Shown one piece after another: positions 1 through 8,548 of a stretch of DNA of 64,000 nucleotides. The first letter of the stretch is position 1. Every line of letters begins with the position of its first letter. The notes beneath the pieces were generated by a model that had not been told where the DNA came from, did no database searches, and saw nothing but the letters and a program-made list of their open reading frames with translations. Origin of the DNA: Bin18 sp965242795 (GTDB lineage: Bacteria > Desulfobacterota > Binatia > Bin18); contig OZ251505.1 in NCBI GenBank assembly GCA_965242795.1, forward strand, positions 310,001 to 374,000, given 5' to 3'. The translations under genes were made by a program, and so were the position numbers.

Positions 1-39
1 CTTTCGGTAGGGAACCACCACTGACGACAGGAGGTCGCT

Positions 40-951
40 ATGGGCAAAGTCCGCACGCCGGATGGGACGAGGATGGCCGTGTGTTTCTGTTTCGATATCG
101 ATGCCATGGCCTTGTGGCTGGGGTTCTTTCGCTCTCCCACCGCCAACCCGCTGTCGCGCGGCGAGTTCGGGCCGCGCGTGGCCATGCCGCGCATCTTGGA
201 CATCCTGGACAAGTACGACATCAAGGCCACGTTCTTTACCCCCGGACACAGCGCGACGCTGTTCAGTGAGGTCGTGCAGGAGGCGCATCGCCGCGGCCAC
301 GAAATCGCGGCGCACAGCATGTACCACCAGCCTTCGGAGGTCGGCTTGGCCATGAGCGGAGTCGAGCCGGCCTCGGCCGACAAGCAGCGCGCGTATCTCG
401 AACAGCAGATCAAGGTGCTCGAAAAGACCGTCGGCGAACGGCCGATCGGGTTCCGCTCCCCGATCGGCGATTGGCTGGGCGAGCACGTCCCGCAGCATCT
501 CATCGACCTGGGCTTCGTGTACGACAGCAGCTTGCAGGGCCACGATTTCCTGCCGTACCGGCTGCGCATCGGCGACAAAATTCAAACCGAAGAGCCGTTC
601 GCGGTCACCTGGGGCGAACCTTCGCCGCTGCTCGAAATCCCGCTGCACTGGGACACGAACGACTTCGCCCAGTTCGAGTTCATGGGCTATTACCTCGATC
701 CCAAGAACCCGTGGTTTTCGCCGGCGCCCTTCCACACCCCCTCGCAGTCCAAGGAAATTTTTACGTCGAGTTTCGACTATTGCTACGAGCACGTGCCGGG
801 CGGCGTGTGGAACACGATTCTGCACCCGCAGTGCTGCGGACGCGACTTCAAGCCGGCGTGGCTCGAGAGCGTCATCCAACACGTCTATGCCAAGCCCGGC
901 GTCTGGTTCACGACCATGCGCGAGGCGGCCGCGGCTTGGGAAGACGACTGA
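40..951 (+). CDS. Polysaccharide deacetylase family protein
   Basis: A 303-residue protein of the NodB-fold deacetylase family, which removes acyl groups from N-acetylated sugars or related amides with a metal. An early FDID stretch supplies the metal/base aspartates, 'TFFTPGHSA' is the typical strand after them, and HEIAAHSMYH carries the paired metal histidines. RSPIGDW matches the later Arg-rich motif. It has no signal peptide, so it is probably cytoplasmic and resembles the PuuE/HpPgdA branch. ATG 40 has a GGAGG site about 5 bases upstream. It lies 90 bases before the M55 peptidase and on the same strand as the methylamine genes. The substrate cannot be told from sequence. Confidence 0.85.
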   Translation: MGKVRTPDGTRMAVCFCFDIDAMALWLGFFRSPTANPLSRGEFGPRVAMPRILDILDKYDIKATFFTPGHSATLFSEVVQEAHRRGHEIAAHSMYHQPSEVGLAMSGVEPASADKQRAYLEQQIKVLEKTVGERPIGFRSPIGDWLGEHVPQHLIDLGFVYDSSLQGHDFLPYRLRIGDKIQTEEPFAVTWGEPSPLLEIPLHWDTNDFAQFEFMGYYLDPKNPWFSPAPFHTPSQSKEIFTSSFDYCYEHVPGGVWNTILHPQCCGRDFKPAWLESVIQHVYAKPGVWFTTMREAAAAWEDD

Positions 952-1041
952 CGTGGCAGCAGACGAGGCGGGTGAACCGGAACCGGACGCCGTGCTTCGG
1001 CATACAACGACCCGCCACGCTCCAGGCGCAAAGGAGGCCGT

Positions 1042-2043
1042 ATGCGCATCTTCATTTCGGTGGACATGGAAGGCATTTCCGGGGTGGAAACGGTCGAAGA
1101 GGTGTTCCAAGGTCTGCCCGGCTATCAGACGTTTCGGCAGATCATGGCGGGCGACGTCAACGCCGCGGTCCAGGGCGCCATAGAGGGCGGGGCGTCGGAC
1201 ATCGTGGTGTCGGATTCGCACGGCTACATGTGCAACATCCGTCCCAAAGACGTGCACCGGAAGGCGAAACTCAAGTCCGGCATGCAGCGCAACCTGTGCC
1301 AGTTCAAGGGCTTCAGTCCGGATTTCGACGGCGCGCTGTTCATCGGCTACCACTCCAAGGCCGGCACCAGCGACGGCATCCTCAGCCATACCTGGATTCC
1401 GGCGTTTCAGGACGTGCGGGTGAACGGACTATCGGTCGGCGAGTACGGATTGAACGGGTTTCTGGTGCACAGTTTCGGGGTCCCGGTGGTCATGCTGTCC
1501 GGAGACGACAAGACGGTGGAACAGGCGCGGCCGCTGCTCGGCGACATCGAATACGTCGAGGTCAAACAGTCGCTCGGCTATTTCAAGGGCCGCCACCTGC
1601 CGCTGCCCGAAAGCCACGCCCGGATTCGGGAGGGTGCCCGCCGCGCCGTACAAAAGCTCGCCGCGCACACCCCGCCGAGCCTGGACGTCACCCTCCCCGT
1701 CACCATCGAACTCGACCTGTCCCATCCGGCCAACAAGTTGGTGACCGAGATGGAACGCGAGAACCGGCGCTTCATAGACGACGATACGCCACAGGGCATG
1801 AGCGACGCCGACCTGGTCACGCACTATCCACCAACGCAGACTTCGGTCGAGCGCCGAGGCCCCGAGACGGTCGCGTACGTCTGCAACCGCTACGTCGATG
1901 CGTACAACACGCTCTTCACGATCATGACTCATTTCTACGAACGCGACATCGAATGGCTGATCGAAGAAGTCGCCAAGCCCGAAGAGTATCGCCGCAACTT
2001 ACAGCCACTCATCGCGGGCAGCCCGCTCAACTTCATGCAGTAA
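1042..2043 (+). CDS. M55 family D-aminopeptidase (DppA-like)
   Basis: A 333-residue zinc peptidase of the M55 family, whose DppA members remove N-terminal D-amino acids from short peptides. The N-terminal 'ISVDMEGISG' carries the Asp and Glu zinc ligands, 'VSDSHGYM' a further ligand histidine, and 'FIGYHSKAG' the later conserved histidine. An AAAGGAGG ribosome site precedes ATG 1042. DppA is usually about 270 residues, so this one has a longer C-terminus. With the deacetylase upstream it may be a small unit acting on peptidoglycan-type peptides or amides, but a link to the methylamine operon 196 bases downstream is only positional. Confidence 0.85.
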   Translation: MRIFISVDMEGISGVETVEEVFQGLPGYQTFRQIMAGDVNAAVQGAIEGGASDIVVSDSHGYMCNIRPKDVHRKAKLKSGMQRNLCQFKGFSPDFDGALFIGYHSKAGTSDGILSHTWIPAFQDVRVNGLSVGEYGLNGFLVHSFGVPVVMLSGDDKTVEQARPLLGDIEYVEVKQSLGYFKGRHLPLPESHARIREGARRAVQKLAAHTPPSLDVTLPVTIELDLSHPANKLVTEMERENRRFIDDDTPQGMSDADLVTHYPPTQTSVERRGPETVAYVCNRYVDAYNTLFTIMTHFYERDIEWLIEEVAKPEEYRRNLQPLIAGSPLNFMQ

Positions 2044-2141
2044 CTTTCATTGGAGGGACCGGCAGATTCAGGAGCCGTTTCGATGGCTTGACGGAGAGCC
2101 GCATCAAGATTGTCGAAACACCCCGGCCCCCGGCGTCGGTA

Positions 2142-2169
2142 TTGACAGGCTGAAGCGGATACTCATACA
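2142..2169 (+). promoter_or_regulatory. Possible sigma-70-type promoter before mgsA
   Basis: A perfect TTGACA (2142-2147) is followed after 16 bases by CATACA, a 3-of-6 match to the -10 consensus. It lies in the 196-base gap before mgsA, the only sizeable gap before the methylamine gene run. The -10 box is weak, so this is only a candidate. Confidence 0.3.
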
Positions 2170-2238
2170 CAACGCGCAGGCTCGGCCCCGTTCGATGCAA
2201 GGCCGCGGCTCATTCGGCAAACCGGACAAACGTACCCC

Positions 2239-3204
2239 ATGTGCGGCATAGTCGGCTTTTTGGACAAGACCGGGGACCGCGCCGCCGCGGTCGGGCAGGT
2301 GTTGTTCGCCATGCTGTCGGCGTTGGACCGCCGCGGCCCGGATTCCAGCGGGGTCGCGATCTACAGTGACCAGACCGCCCAATCCTCCGGCGGGGACGAA
2401 CCCCCGCGCTACGTCGTGAGAGTGAAGCTCGGTGAGCACGGGCCGTTCGAGTCCGCGGCGCAGACCGTGCTGGACCGCCTGACCGATGTCGCGACCGTTC
2501 TGGACTCGCGCGTGCAGGGGCCGTCCCTCCGCCTGTCCATCGAATCCGCGGCGGCGCCCGCGCGGCTGGAGCAAGCCATCGAGGCCACGGGGGACTCGGG
2601 TTCGGAGGGGAACGGCGCCGCCTTCGAAGTGGTCAGCCTGGGCCGCCGGCTGGACCTGGTCAAACAGGTCGGCTCGCCCGCCAACCTCGAACGCACGTAT
2701 GCGGTCTCCTCCACGCGCGGCACGCACGGTATCGGCCATACGCGCATGTCCACCGAAAGTCGCGTGGACCTGAGCCATTCGCAGCCGTTCTGGGCGCACC
2801 GCGGGGCGGACGTCTCGGTCGTGCACAACGGCCACATCACCAACTACCACAAGCTGCGCCGCCTCTATGAGCAACGCGGCCACCGCTTCTATACGGAGAA
2901 CGACTCGGAGATCATCGGCCTGTACTTGGCGGAGCGTATGACACAGGGAGCAGGTTTCGCGGACGCGCTGCGCGAGTCGCTGACCGAGTTCGACGGCGCA
3001 TTCAGCTATCTGGCCGCGACCGCCGACGCGCTCGGCTACGTCAAAGACCCGTTCGCCTTCAAGCCGCTGACCGTGACCGAAACGCCCGCGTTCGTTGCTC
3101 TGGCGACCGAGGAGCAGGCGTTGCGCGCCGCGTTGGGCGACGATTTCCCGGTCTGGGAGCCCGGCGTGAAGGACGTGGCGACGTGGCAGATAGGCCGCGG
3201 CTGA
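2239..3204 (+). CDS. mgsA: N-methylglutamate synthase subunit A (class II glutamine amidotransferase, GlxB-like)
   Basis: A 321-residue class II (Ntn) amidotransferase. The protein begins MCGIVGF, so Cys2 becomes the N-terminal nucleophile after Met removal; this fixes the start. 'GHTRMSTESRVDL' and 'VHNGHITNYHKLR' are the expected GATase II motifs for glutamine binding. In glutamate synthase this domain releases ammonia from glutamine; in N-methylglutamate synthase the corresponding subunit handles transfer to methylamine. It is followed within 25 bases by mgsB and mgsC, the exact trio seen in glxBCD/mgsABC operons. No strong ribosome site is visible. Without the downstream mgd and gmaS genes it would be called GlxB. 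Confidence 0.88.
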   Translation: MCGIVGFLDKTGDRAAAVGQVLFAMLSALDRRGPDSSGVAIYSDQTAQSSGGDEPPRYVVRVKLGEHGPFESAAQTVLDRLTDVATVLDSRVQGPSLRLSIESAAAPARLEQAIEATGDSGSEGNGAAFEVVSLGRRLDLVKQVGSPANLERTYAVSSTRGTHGIGHTRMSTESRVDLSHSQPFWAHRGADVSVVHNGHITNYHKLRRLYEQRGHRFYTENDSEIIGLYLAERMTQGAGFADALRESLTEFDGAFSYLAATADALGYVKDPFAFKPLTVTETPAFVALATEEQALRAALGDDFPVWEPGVKDVATWQIGRG

Positions 3205-3226
3205 GCCGTTGCTTCCAGGCGCTCCC

Positions 3227-3916
3227 ATGCCGACCGTCGATTGTACGGGCAAAACGTCCCGCGAGATCAACCGGGAAATCCGTGCCCTCGTGCGCGCCGG
3301 CGAAACGCACGTTCACGTCCGACATCCGCAGGCGCGCCACAATCTGGGCGTCGCCCTGTTGCAACCCGTCACGCTGACGATCATGGGCAGCGTGGGCTAC
3401 TACTGCGGTGGGCTGATGGACGGCGCGACGATCGAGGTGGAAGGAAGCTGCGGCTGGGGCGTGGCCGAAAGTATGCTCGCCGGGACGGTCGTCGTCGGCC
3501 GGAACGCGGGCAACAGCGCGGGCGCGTCCATGCGCGGCGGGACGGTCGTCGTGCGCGGCAACGCCAGCTCGCGCGCCGGCATCGCCATGAAGGGCGGCAC
3601 GTTGATCGTGCAGGGCGACAGCGGCTACATGACCGGCTTCATGATGCAGAAAGGCACCATCGTCGTGTGCGGCGACGCGGCCGAAGCGTTGGGCGATTCC
3701 ATGTACGAGGGCCGCATCTTCGTCGGCGGCCGGATTGCCGACCTGGGCAACGACGCCGAGGTGGGCGAGCCGACCGAAGACGACCGCGCCTTCCTCGCCA
3801 CCAGTCTGGCCCGCCACGACGTGCGGTCGCCCGCGGCGTTTCGCAAAGTCGTGGCCGGCCGGCGCCTGTGGCAGTTCGACAAAAAAGACTTCGAGACGTG
3901 GCGCGAGGCCCTGTGA
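3227..3916 (+). CDS. mgsB: N-methylglutamate synthase subunit B (glutamate synthase GXGXG domain, GlxC-like)
   Basis: A 229-residue stand-alone right-handed beta-helix (GXGXG) domain, equivalent to the C-terminal domain of glutamate synthase large subunit. Repeated turns of the type 'GGTVVVRGNA', 'GGTLIVQGDS' and 'KGTIVVCGDA' run through the middle of the protein. It probably holds the amidotransferase and FMN subunits together. ATG 3227 (MPTVDCTG) is preferred over an in-frame TTG six codons upstream. The stop overlaps the ribosome site of mgsC, so the two are translationally linked. Confidence 0.88.
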   Translation: MPTVDCTGKTSREINREIRALVRAGETHVHVRHPQARHNLGVALLQPVTLTIMGSVGYYCGGLMDGATIEVEGSCGWGVAESMLAGTVVVGRNAGNSAGASMRGGTVVVRGNASSRAGIAMKGGTLIVQGDSGYMTGFMMQKGTIVVCGDAAEALGDSMYEGRIFVGGRIADLGNDAEVGEPTEDDRAFLATSLARHDVRSPAAFRKVVAGRRLWQFDKKDFETWREAL

Positions 3917-3924
3917 GGAGGATC

Positions 3925-5271
3925 GTGAGCACCCGATCCGTCACCCGGCACAGCACGACCTGGAAGCCCGAAGTCATCGAGGACATCCAGGCCAAGGCCG
4001 ACCTGGGCCGCTACCGCATCCGCGGCTTCAGCGCGTTGCGCAGCCGGCCGCTGCCCTCGTTCGACGATCTCACGTTCATCCCCTGCACGCTCACCCGCGT
4101 GCCGCTGGAAGGGTATCGCGAGAAGTGCGCGACCCGCACCGTTCTCGGCAGCCGGTTCGCCGGCAAGCCGGTCGAACTCGACATCCCCGTCATGGTGACG
4201 GGCATGAGCTACGGCGCGCTGTCCTACAACGCCAAGGTCGCCCTGGCCAAGGCCGCGGCCCGAACCGGCACGTCCACGACGACGGGCGACGGCGGCATGT
4301 TGGCCGCGGAACGCGAGCACTCCGGCACCTTGATCTACGAGGTGCTGCCGAGCCGGTACGGTATCGACGTTCATCATCTGCGGCAGGCGGACGCCATCGA
4401 ACTGACCGTCGGCCAGGGCGCCAAGCCCGGCACCGGCGGCCTGCTGCTGGAATCGAAAGTCTCGGACGAAATCGCCCGGCTGCGCGACCTGCCCCCGGGC
4501 GTGGACCAGCGCAGCCCGTGCCGCCACCCGGACTGGCTCGGGCCGGACGACATGGTCACCAAGATCGAGGAGTTGCGCGAAGCCACCGACTGGCAGGTGC
4601 CGATCTTCGTGAAGATGGGCGCCGCGCGCGTGTACGACGACGTGAAGCTGGCAGCCAAGGCCGGGGCCGACGTGGTCGTCGTGGACGGCATGGAGGGCGG
4701 CACCGGCGCGTCGCCCGACGTTCTGCTCGACCACACCGGCGTTCCGACGCTCGCCGCGGTCTGCGAGGCGCGCGCCGCGTTGCAGGACTGCGGACTGTAC
4801 GGCGAGGTGCAACTCGTCATCGCGGGCGGCATCCACGGCGGCGGCGCCGCGGCCAAGGCGCTGGCCCTGGGCGCGGACGCGGTCTACGTCGGCACCGCGG
4901 CCCTGATGGCGCTCAACTGCAACAAGCCGCTCTACCACGACGATTACCGTGCAATCGGCGCCGAGCCCTACGCCTGCCACCATTGCCACACCGGCCGGTG
5001 TCCCGTCGGCATCGCCACGCAGGACCCGGAACTCATGGCGCGCCTGGACATCGACGCCGGGGCCGAGCGCGTCCAGAATTTCTTCAACGCCGTGACGCTG
5101 GAAATTCAGATGCTGGCGCGCGCCTGCGGCAAGTCGGACGTGCACGCCCTGGAGCCGGAAGACCTGCGCGCGCTGACCTTCGAATCGTCCATGATCGCCG
5201 GCGTGCCGCTGGCGGGCACCAACGTGGTCTTCGGTGGCGGCCCGGGCTGGACGCCGCCCGCGCGGGGCTGA
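3925..5271 (+). CDS. mgsC: N-methylglutamate synthase subunit C (FMN-binding glutamate synthase domain, GlxD-like)
   Basis: A 448-residue FMN-dependent synthase subunit, the site where the iminoglutarate-type intermediate is reduced. Cys351, Cys354 and Cys359 (C-x2-C-x4-C in 'CHHCHTGRCPVG') are the iron-sulfur ligands found in glutamate synthases. 'KMGAARVYDDVKLAAKAGAD' and 'GMEGGTGASP' are the FMN/loop segments. GTG 3925 is chosen because a GAGGAGG site sits directly upstream and overlaps the mgsB stop; the open frame extends further upstream only through mgsB. The stop is 5 bases before the next gene. Confidence 0.9.
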   Translation: MSTRSVTRHSTTWKPEVIEDIQAKADLGRYRIRGFSALRSRPLPSFDDLTFIPCTLTRVPLEGYREKCATRTVLGSRFAGKPVELDIPVMVTGMSYGALSYNAKVALAKAAARTGTSTTTGDGGMLAAEREHSGTLIYEVLPSRYGIDVHHLRQADAIELTVGQGAKPGTGGLLLESKVSDEIARLRDLPPGVDQRSPCRHPDWLGPDDMVTKIEELREATDWQVPIFVKMGAARVYDDVKLAAKAGADVVVVDGMEGGTGASPDVLLDHTGVPTLAAVCEARAALQDCGLYGEVQLVIAGGIHGGGAAAKALALGADAVYVGTAALMALNCNKPLYHDDYRAIGAEPYACHHCHTGRCPVGIATQDPELMARLDIDAGAERVQNFFNAVTLEIQMLARACGKSDVHALEPEDLRALTFESSMIAGVPLAGTNVVFGGGPGWTPPARG

Positions 5272-5276
5272 CGCCC

Positions 5277-5540
5277 ATGTCGTTTCTGCTGGCGTGTCCG
5301 CACTGCGGCGAGCGCAGCGTGTACGAATTTCGCGCCGGCGGCGAGATGAACCGACGGCCGGCCGGTTCTGGGTCGCCGCGGGAGTGGGCGCACTATCTGT
5401 ACATGCGGAACAACGTGGCCGGTGAGCACACCGAGTGGTGGTTTCACCGGCTCGGCTGCCGGCGCTGGCTGATCGGCGTGCGCGACACGCGCACCAATAC
5501 CGTCATGGAGTTGCGCGACGCGGACCAGCCCGCGGCGTGA
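5277..5540 (+). CDS. mgdB: N-methylglutamate dehydrogenase delta subunit (SoxD-like zinc protein)
   Basis: A small 87-residue subunit matching the delta chain of heterotetrameric sarcosine oxidase. Cys7, Cys10, His57 and Cys61 reproduce the zinc site of that family (two Cys early in 'CPHCG', then 'HRLGC'). The 'EWWFHRLGCRRW' segment is diagnostic. It starts five bases after mgsC ends and is followed by the alpha subunit. It probably stabilises the complex structurally and is not catalytic. Confidence 0.88.
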   Translation: MSFLLACPHCGERSVYEFRAGGEMNRRPAGSGSPREWAHYLYMRNNVAGEHTEWWFHRLGCRRWLIGVRDTRTNTVMELRDADQPAA

Positions 5541-5591
5541 GCCGTGCGCCCCTGCCCTGCTCCGCGGCCCGATCCGAAGAACGCCGGCCCC

Positions 5592-8537
5592 ATGAGTACG
5601 CCGCGCCTTCCCCCCCGTCCGCATCACGTCATCGACCACGACGGGACGTTGACGTTCACGTTCGACGGCCGCAACGTCGCCGCCAAGCCGGGCGATACCA
5701 TCGCCTCGGCGCTGTATGCCGCGAGGCAGCGCATCTTCAGCCGCAGCTTCAAATATCACCGCCCGCGCGGGCTGTTGTGCCTGTCGGGCGACTGCCCCAA
5801 CTGCCTGATGAACGTGGATGGCACGCCGAGCGTACGCGCGTGTACCGAGCCGGTCCGCGCGGGCATGCGCGTCCGTTCCCAGAACGCTTGGCCGTCGCTC
5901 GGTTTCGACGCGCTGGCGCTGATCGACAAATTCGATGTTCTGCTGCCCGTCGGCTTCTACTACAAAACGTTCATTCGTCCGCGGTGGGCGTGGCCGCTGG
6001 CCGAAAAGCTGTTGCGCCGCGTCGCCGGGCTGGGCCGCCTCGACATACAGGCACGGCCCAAACGCGACTCCGACCATGAACACCGGCATACGGACGTAGC
6101 CGTCGTCGGTGGCGGACCCGCGGGACTCGGCGCTGCGTACGAAGCCGCGCAGCTCGGCTGTCACGTCACTCTGGTTGACGACCAGCCCGCACTCGGCGGC
6201 CATTTGCGGTTTCAGGTCGGGACCTGTGACGTGCCGGCCGAATCGGGCGCCGACATGGCCGGTTTTGCAGTGGCGCGGCGTTGGATCGAGCGCGTCCGCG
6301 CGCAATCCAACGTCGAGGTGCTGTCCGCGGCTACGGTGTTTGGCGGCTACGAAGGCGGACTGCTCGGCGTCATGCAGGGCAAGCGGCTGATCCACCTGCG
6401 CGCCAAACGCTTGGTCATCGCAACGGGGGGGCACGAATATCCCGCGGTGTTCAAGAACAACGACCTGCCCGGCGTCATGCTCGGCCGTGGGGTGCGCCGG
6501 CTGCTGCACCTGTACGCGGTCAAGCCCGGTACGCGCGCGGTCGTAGCCTGTCGTACCGCATCCGGCGTGCGGCTCGCGGACGAGTTGCTCGACGCCGGCG
6601 TCCGGGTGGCCGCGGTCGTGGACTTCCGCTTCGAGCCCGGTCGAGCCGACGACCACATCCTGGCGGCGCGAGAGCGGTTGCGCACCGCGGGGGTGGAATT
6701 ACTTGACGCCTACGCGCTCCAGGAGGCACACGGCCGACGGCGGGTGGATGGGGCGCTGGTCGTTCCGCTCGACCCGCATGGTCGGCAGATTGCCCACGCT
6801 CCGCGGTTCATCCCCTGCGACCTGCTGTGTCTGGCTGCCGACCACACGCCGGCCGGGGGACTGCTGGCACAGAGCGGCGGCACGTTGCGCTACGATGAAA
6901 GTCTCGGCTGCATGGTCCCGGACACGCTGCCGCAGCACGTCTTCTGCGCGGGCGAAGTGACCGGACTCGACGCGGAAACGCATCTCTCGACCGTACTCGA
7001 TCAGGGCCGCACGGCCGGCCGGAACGCCGCGCAGAGCCTTGCAAGCTACGCTCCCTCGCGCGCGGACGAAACGCGCGGAGAACCCGCCGCGGATCAGCGT
7101 ATCCAACGGGCAGCCCCGCAACTCGGCCAAGTCCGAATCGAGAAGAAGCAATTCGTCTGTCTGTGCGAAGACGTGACCCACGCCGATTTGGCCGATAGCG
7201 TGGCCGAGGGCTTCGACGAAATCGAAACGCTGAAACGTTACAGTACGTTCGGCATGGGACCCTGCCAGGGACGCATGTGCGCGACTTCGGCGCTGCGCAT
7301 CTGCGCCCGGCAGGCCGGCAGGGAATTGGCCGCTGCGCGCACCACCACCTCGCGCCCGCCCATCAAACCCGTCCTGCTCGGGGTGCTGGCCGGCCGCGGA
7401 CGTCACCCCGAAAAACGGACTCCGCTACATCACCGTCATCTGGAACTCGGCGCGGACATGCGGCTGCTCGGCAACTGGCGGCGACCGTTCGCGTACACCG
7501 TGCCGAACCGCGAATACCGCGCGGTCCGCGAGGGCGTGGGCATCATCGACGTGAGTACGCTGGGCAAATTGGAAGTCGTCGGCAGCGACGCCACCGCGCT
7601 GCTCGACAAGGTTTACACTCACACGATTTCCAACCTCCGTGTCGGGCGCAGCCGCTACGGCGTGATGTGCGACGACGCGGGCATCATCATCGACGACGGA
7701 ACCGTCTCGCGGCTGGCGGACGACCGTTTTTTTCTGACGACCACCTCGGGCAACGTCGAGGCCGTCGAACAGTGGCTCGCCTGGTGGACGGCCGGGACCG
7801 GCTGGGACGTGCAGGTGACGAACGTCACCGGTGGGCTGGCCGCGCTCAACCTCGCCGGCCCGCACGCCCGGCGCGTGCTGACCATACTCACCGATTGTGA
7901 TCTGGCGCGCGACGCGTTTCCGTACATGGCCTGCCGGCAGGCCGTCGTGGCCGGGGTGGACGCGCTGCTGCTGCGCATCGGCTTCGTCGGCGAGACCGGC
8001 TGGGAAATCCACATACCGGCCGAATGCGGGGAGCACGTCTGGGACGCCCTCATCGCCGCGGGGCCGCGCTGTGAGCCCGCGTGTCAGGTCGTGCCGTTCG
8101 GGGTGGAGGCACAGCGTCTGTTGCGGTTGGAGAAGCAGCACGTCATCGTCGGCCAGGACACCGACGCGCTGTCGAATCCGCTGGAAGCCGATTTGGCCTG
8201 GGCCGTGAAGTTCGACAAGGACGACTTCATCGGCAAGCCTGCCCTGGAAGCAGTCCGGGAACGCGGGACGCACAACGCCCTGGTCGGGTTCAAACTGCGG
8301 GGAACGGCACTCGCAAAGGGCGGCCACGCCGTCGTCGTTGCCGGCAAGCCCGCGGGCCGCGTCGCCAGCGCCGCGTTCAGCCCGGCTGCCGGCTGCTGCA
8401 TCGGCTTGGCCTGGGTTCCGATCGAAGTCGCGCGGGGCGAAACACCGCTGGAAATCCGTATCGACGGCACTCTGGAACCGGCCGACGTGATGCACGAGGC
8501 GTTCTACGACCCTGCAGGAGAGCGGCTGCGCACGTAG
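5592..8537 (+). CDS. mgdC: N-methylglutamate dehydrogenase alpha subunit (SoxA-like)
   Basis: A 981-residue flavoprotein subunit. Order: N-terminal ferredoxin-like domain with Cys63, 68, 71 and 84 (C-x4-C-x2-C-x12-C); FAD/NAD-binding Rossmann domain starting near residue 170 ('VVGGGPAGLG'); a BFD-like cysteine domain with Cys523, 525, 558 and 563 (CxC-x32-C-x4-C, 'GMGPCQGRMC'); and a GcvT/folate-binding half from about residue 600. Folate binding would capture the methyl carbon as methylene-tetrahydrofolate. Classical sarcosine oxidase alpha chains, as I recall them, lack these cysteines, so electrons may leave through Fe-S centres. ATG 5592 is preferred; an in-frame GTG at 5544 is possible. 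Confidence 0.88.
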   Translation: MSTPRLPPRPHHVIDHDGTLTFTFDGRNVAAKPGDTIASALYAARQRIFSRSFKYHRPRGLLCLSGDCPNCLMNVDGTPSVRACTEPVRAGMRVRSQNAWPSLGFDALALIDKFDVLLPVGFYYKTFIRPRWAWPLAEKLLRRVAGLGRLDIQARPKRDSDHEHRHTDVAVVGGGPAGLGAAYEAAQLGCHVTLVDDQPALGGHLRFQVGTCDVPAESGADMAGFAVARRWIERVRAQSNVEVLSAATVFGGYEGGLLGVMQGKRLIHLRAKRLVIATGGHEYPAVFKNNDLPGVMLGRGVRRLLHLYAVKPGTRAVVACRTASGVRLADELLDAGVRVAAVVDFRFEPGRADDHILAARERLRTAGVELLDAYALQEAHGRRRVDGALVVPLDPHGRQIAHAPRFIPCDLLCLAADHTPAGGLLAQSGGTLRYDESLGCMVPDTLPQHVFCAGEVTGLDAETHLSTVLDQGRTAGRNAAQSLASYAPSRADETRGEPAADQRIQRAAPQLGQVRIEKKQFVCLCEDVTHADLADSVAEGFDEIETLKRYSTFGMGPCQGRMCATSALRICARQAGRELAAARTTTSRPPIKPVLLGVLAGRGRHPEKRTPLHHRHLELGADMRLLGNWRRPFAYTVPNREYRAVREGVGIIDVSTLGKLEVVGSDATALLDKVYTHTISNLRVGRSRYGVMCDDAGIIIDDGTVSRLADDRFFLTTTSGNVEAVEQWLAWWTAGTGWDVQVTNVTGGLAALNLAGPHARRVLTILTDCDLARDAFPYMACRQAVVAGVDALLLRIGFVGETGWEIHIPAECGEHVWDALIAAGPRCEPACQVVPFGVEAQRLLRLEKQHVIVGQDTDALSNPLEADLAWAVKFDKDDFIGKPALEAVRERGTHNALVGFKLRGTALAKGGHAVVVAGKPAGRVASAAFSPAAGCCIGLAWVPIEVARGETPLEIRIDGTLEPADVMHEAFYDPAGERLRT

Positions 8538-8548
8538 GATAGAGGGCG

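Noticed and set aside
471..2153. 560-codon frame on + strand across the deacetylase and peptidase genes
   Set aside because: Arg/Ala/Pro-rich shadow of two well-supported genes in another frame, a usual artefact of high GC.
3241..3924. Long upstream extension of the mgsC frame (676 codons from 3241)
   Set aside because: The extension reads through mgsB in another frame, is Arg-rich without domain pattern, and a GTG with good ribosome site at 3925 starts the recognised protein.
3625..5145. 506-codon frame on the - strand opposite mgsC
   Set aside because: No recognisable motif, and the opposite strand carries a clear conserved FMN/Fe-S protein.
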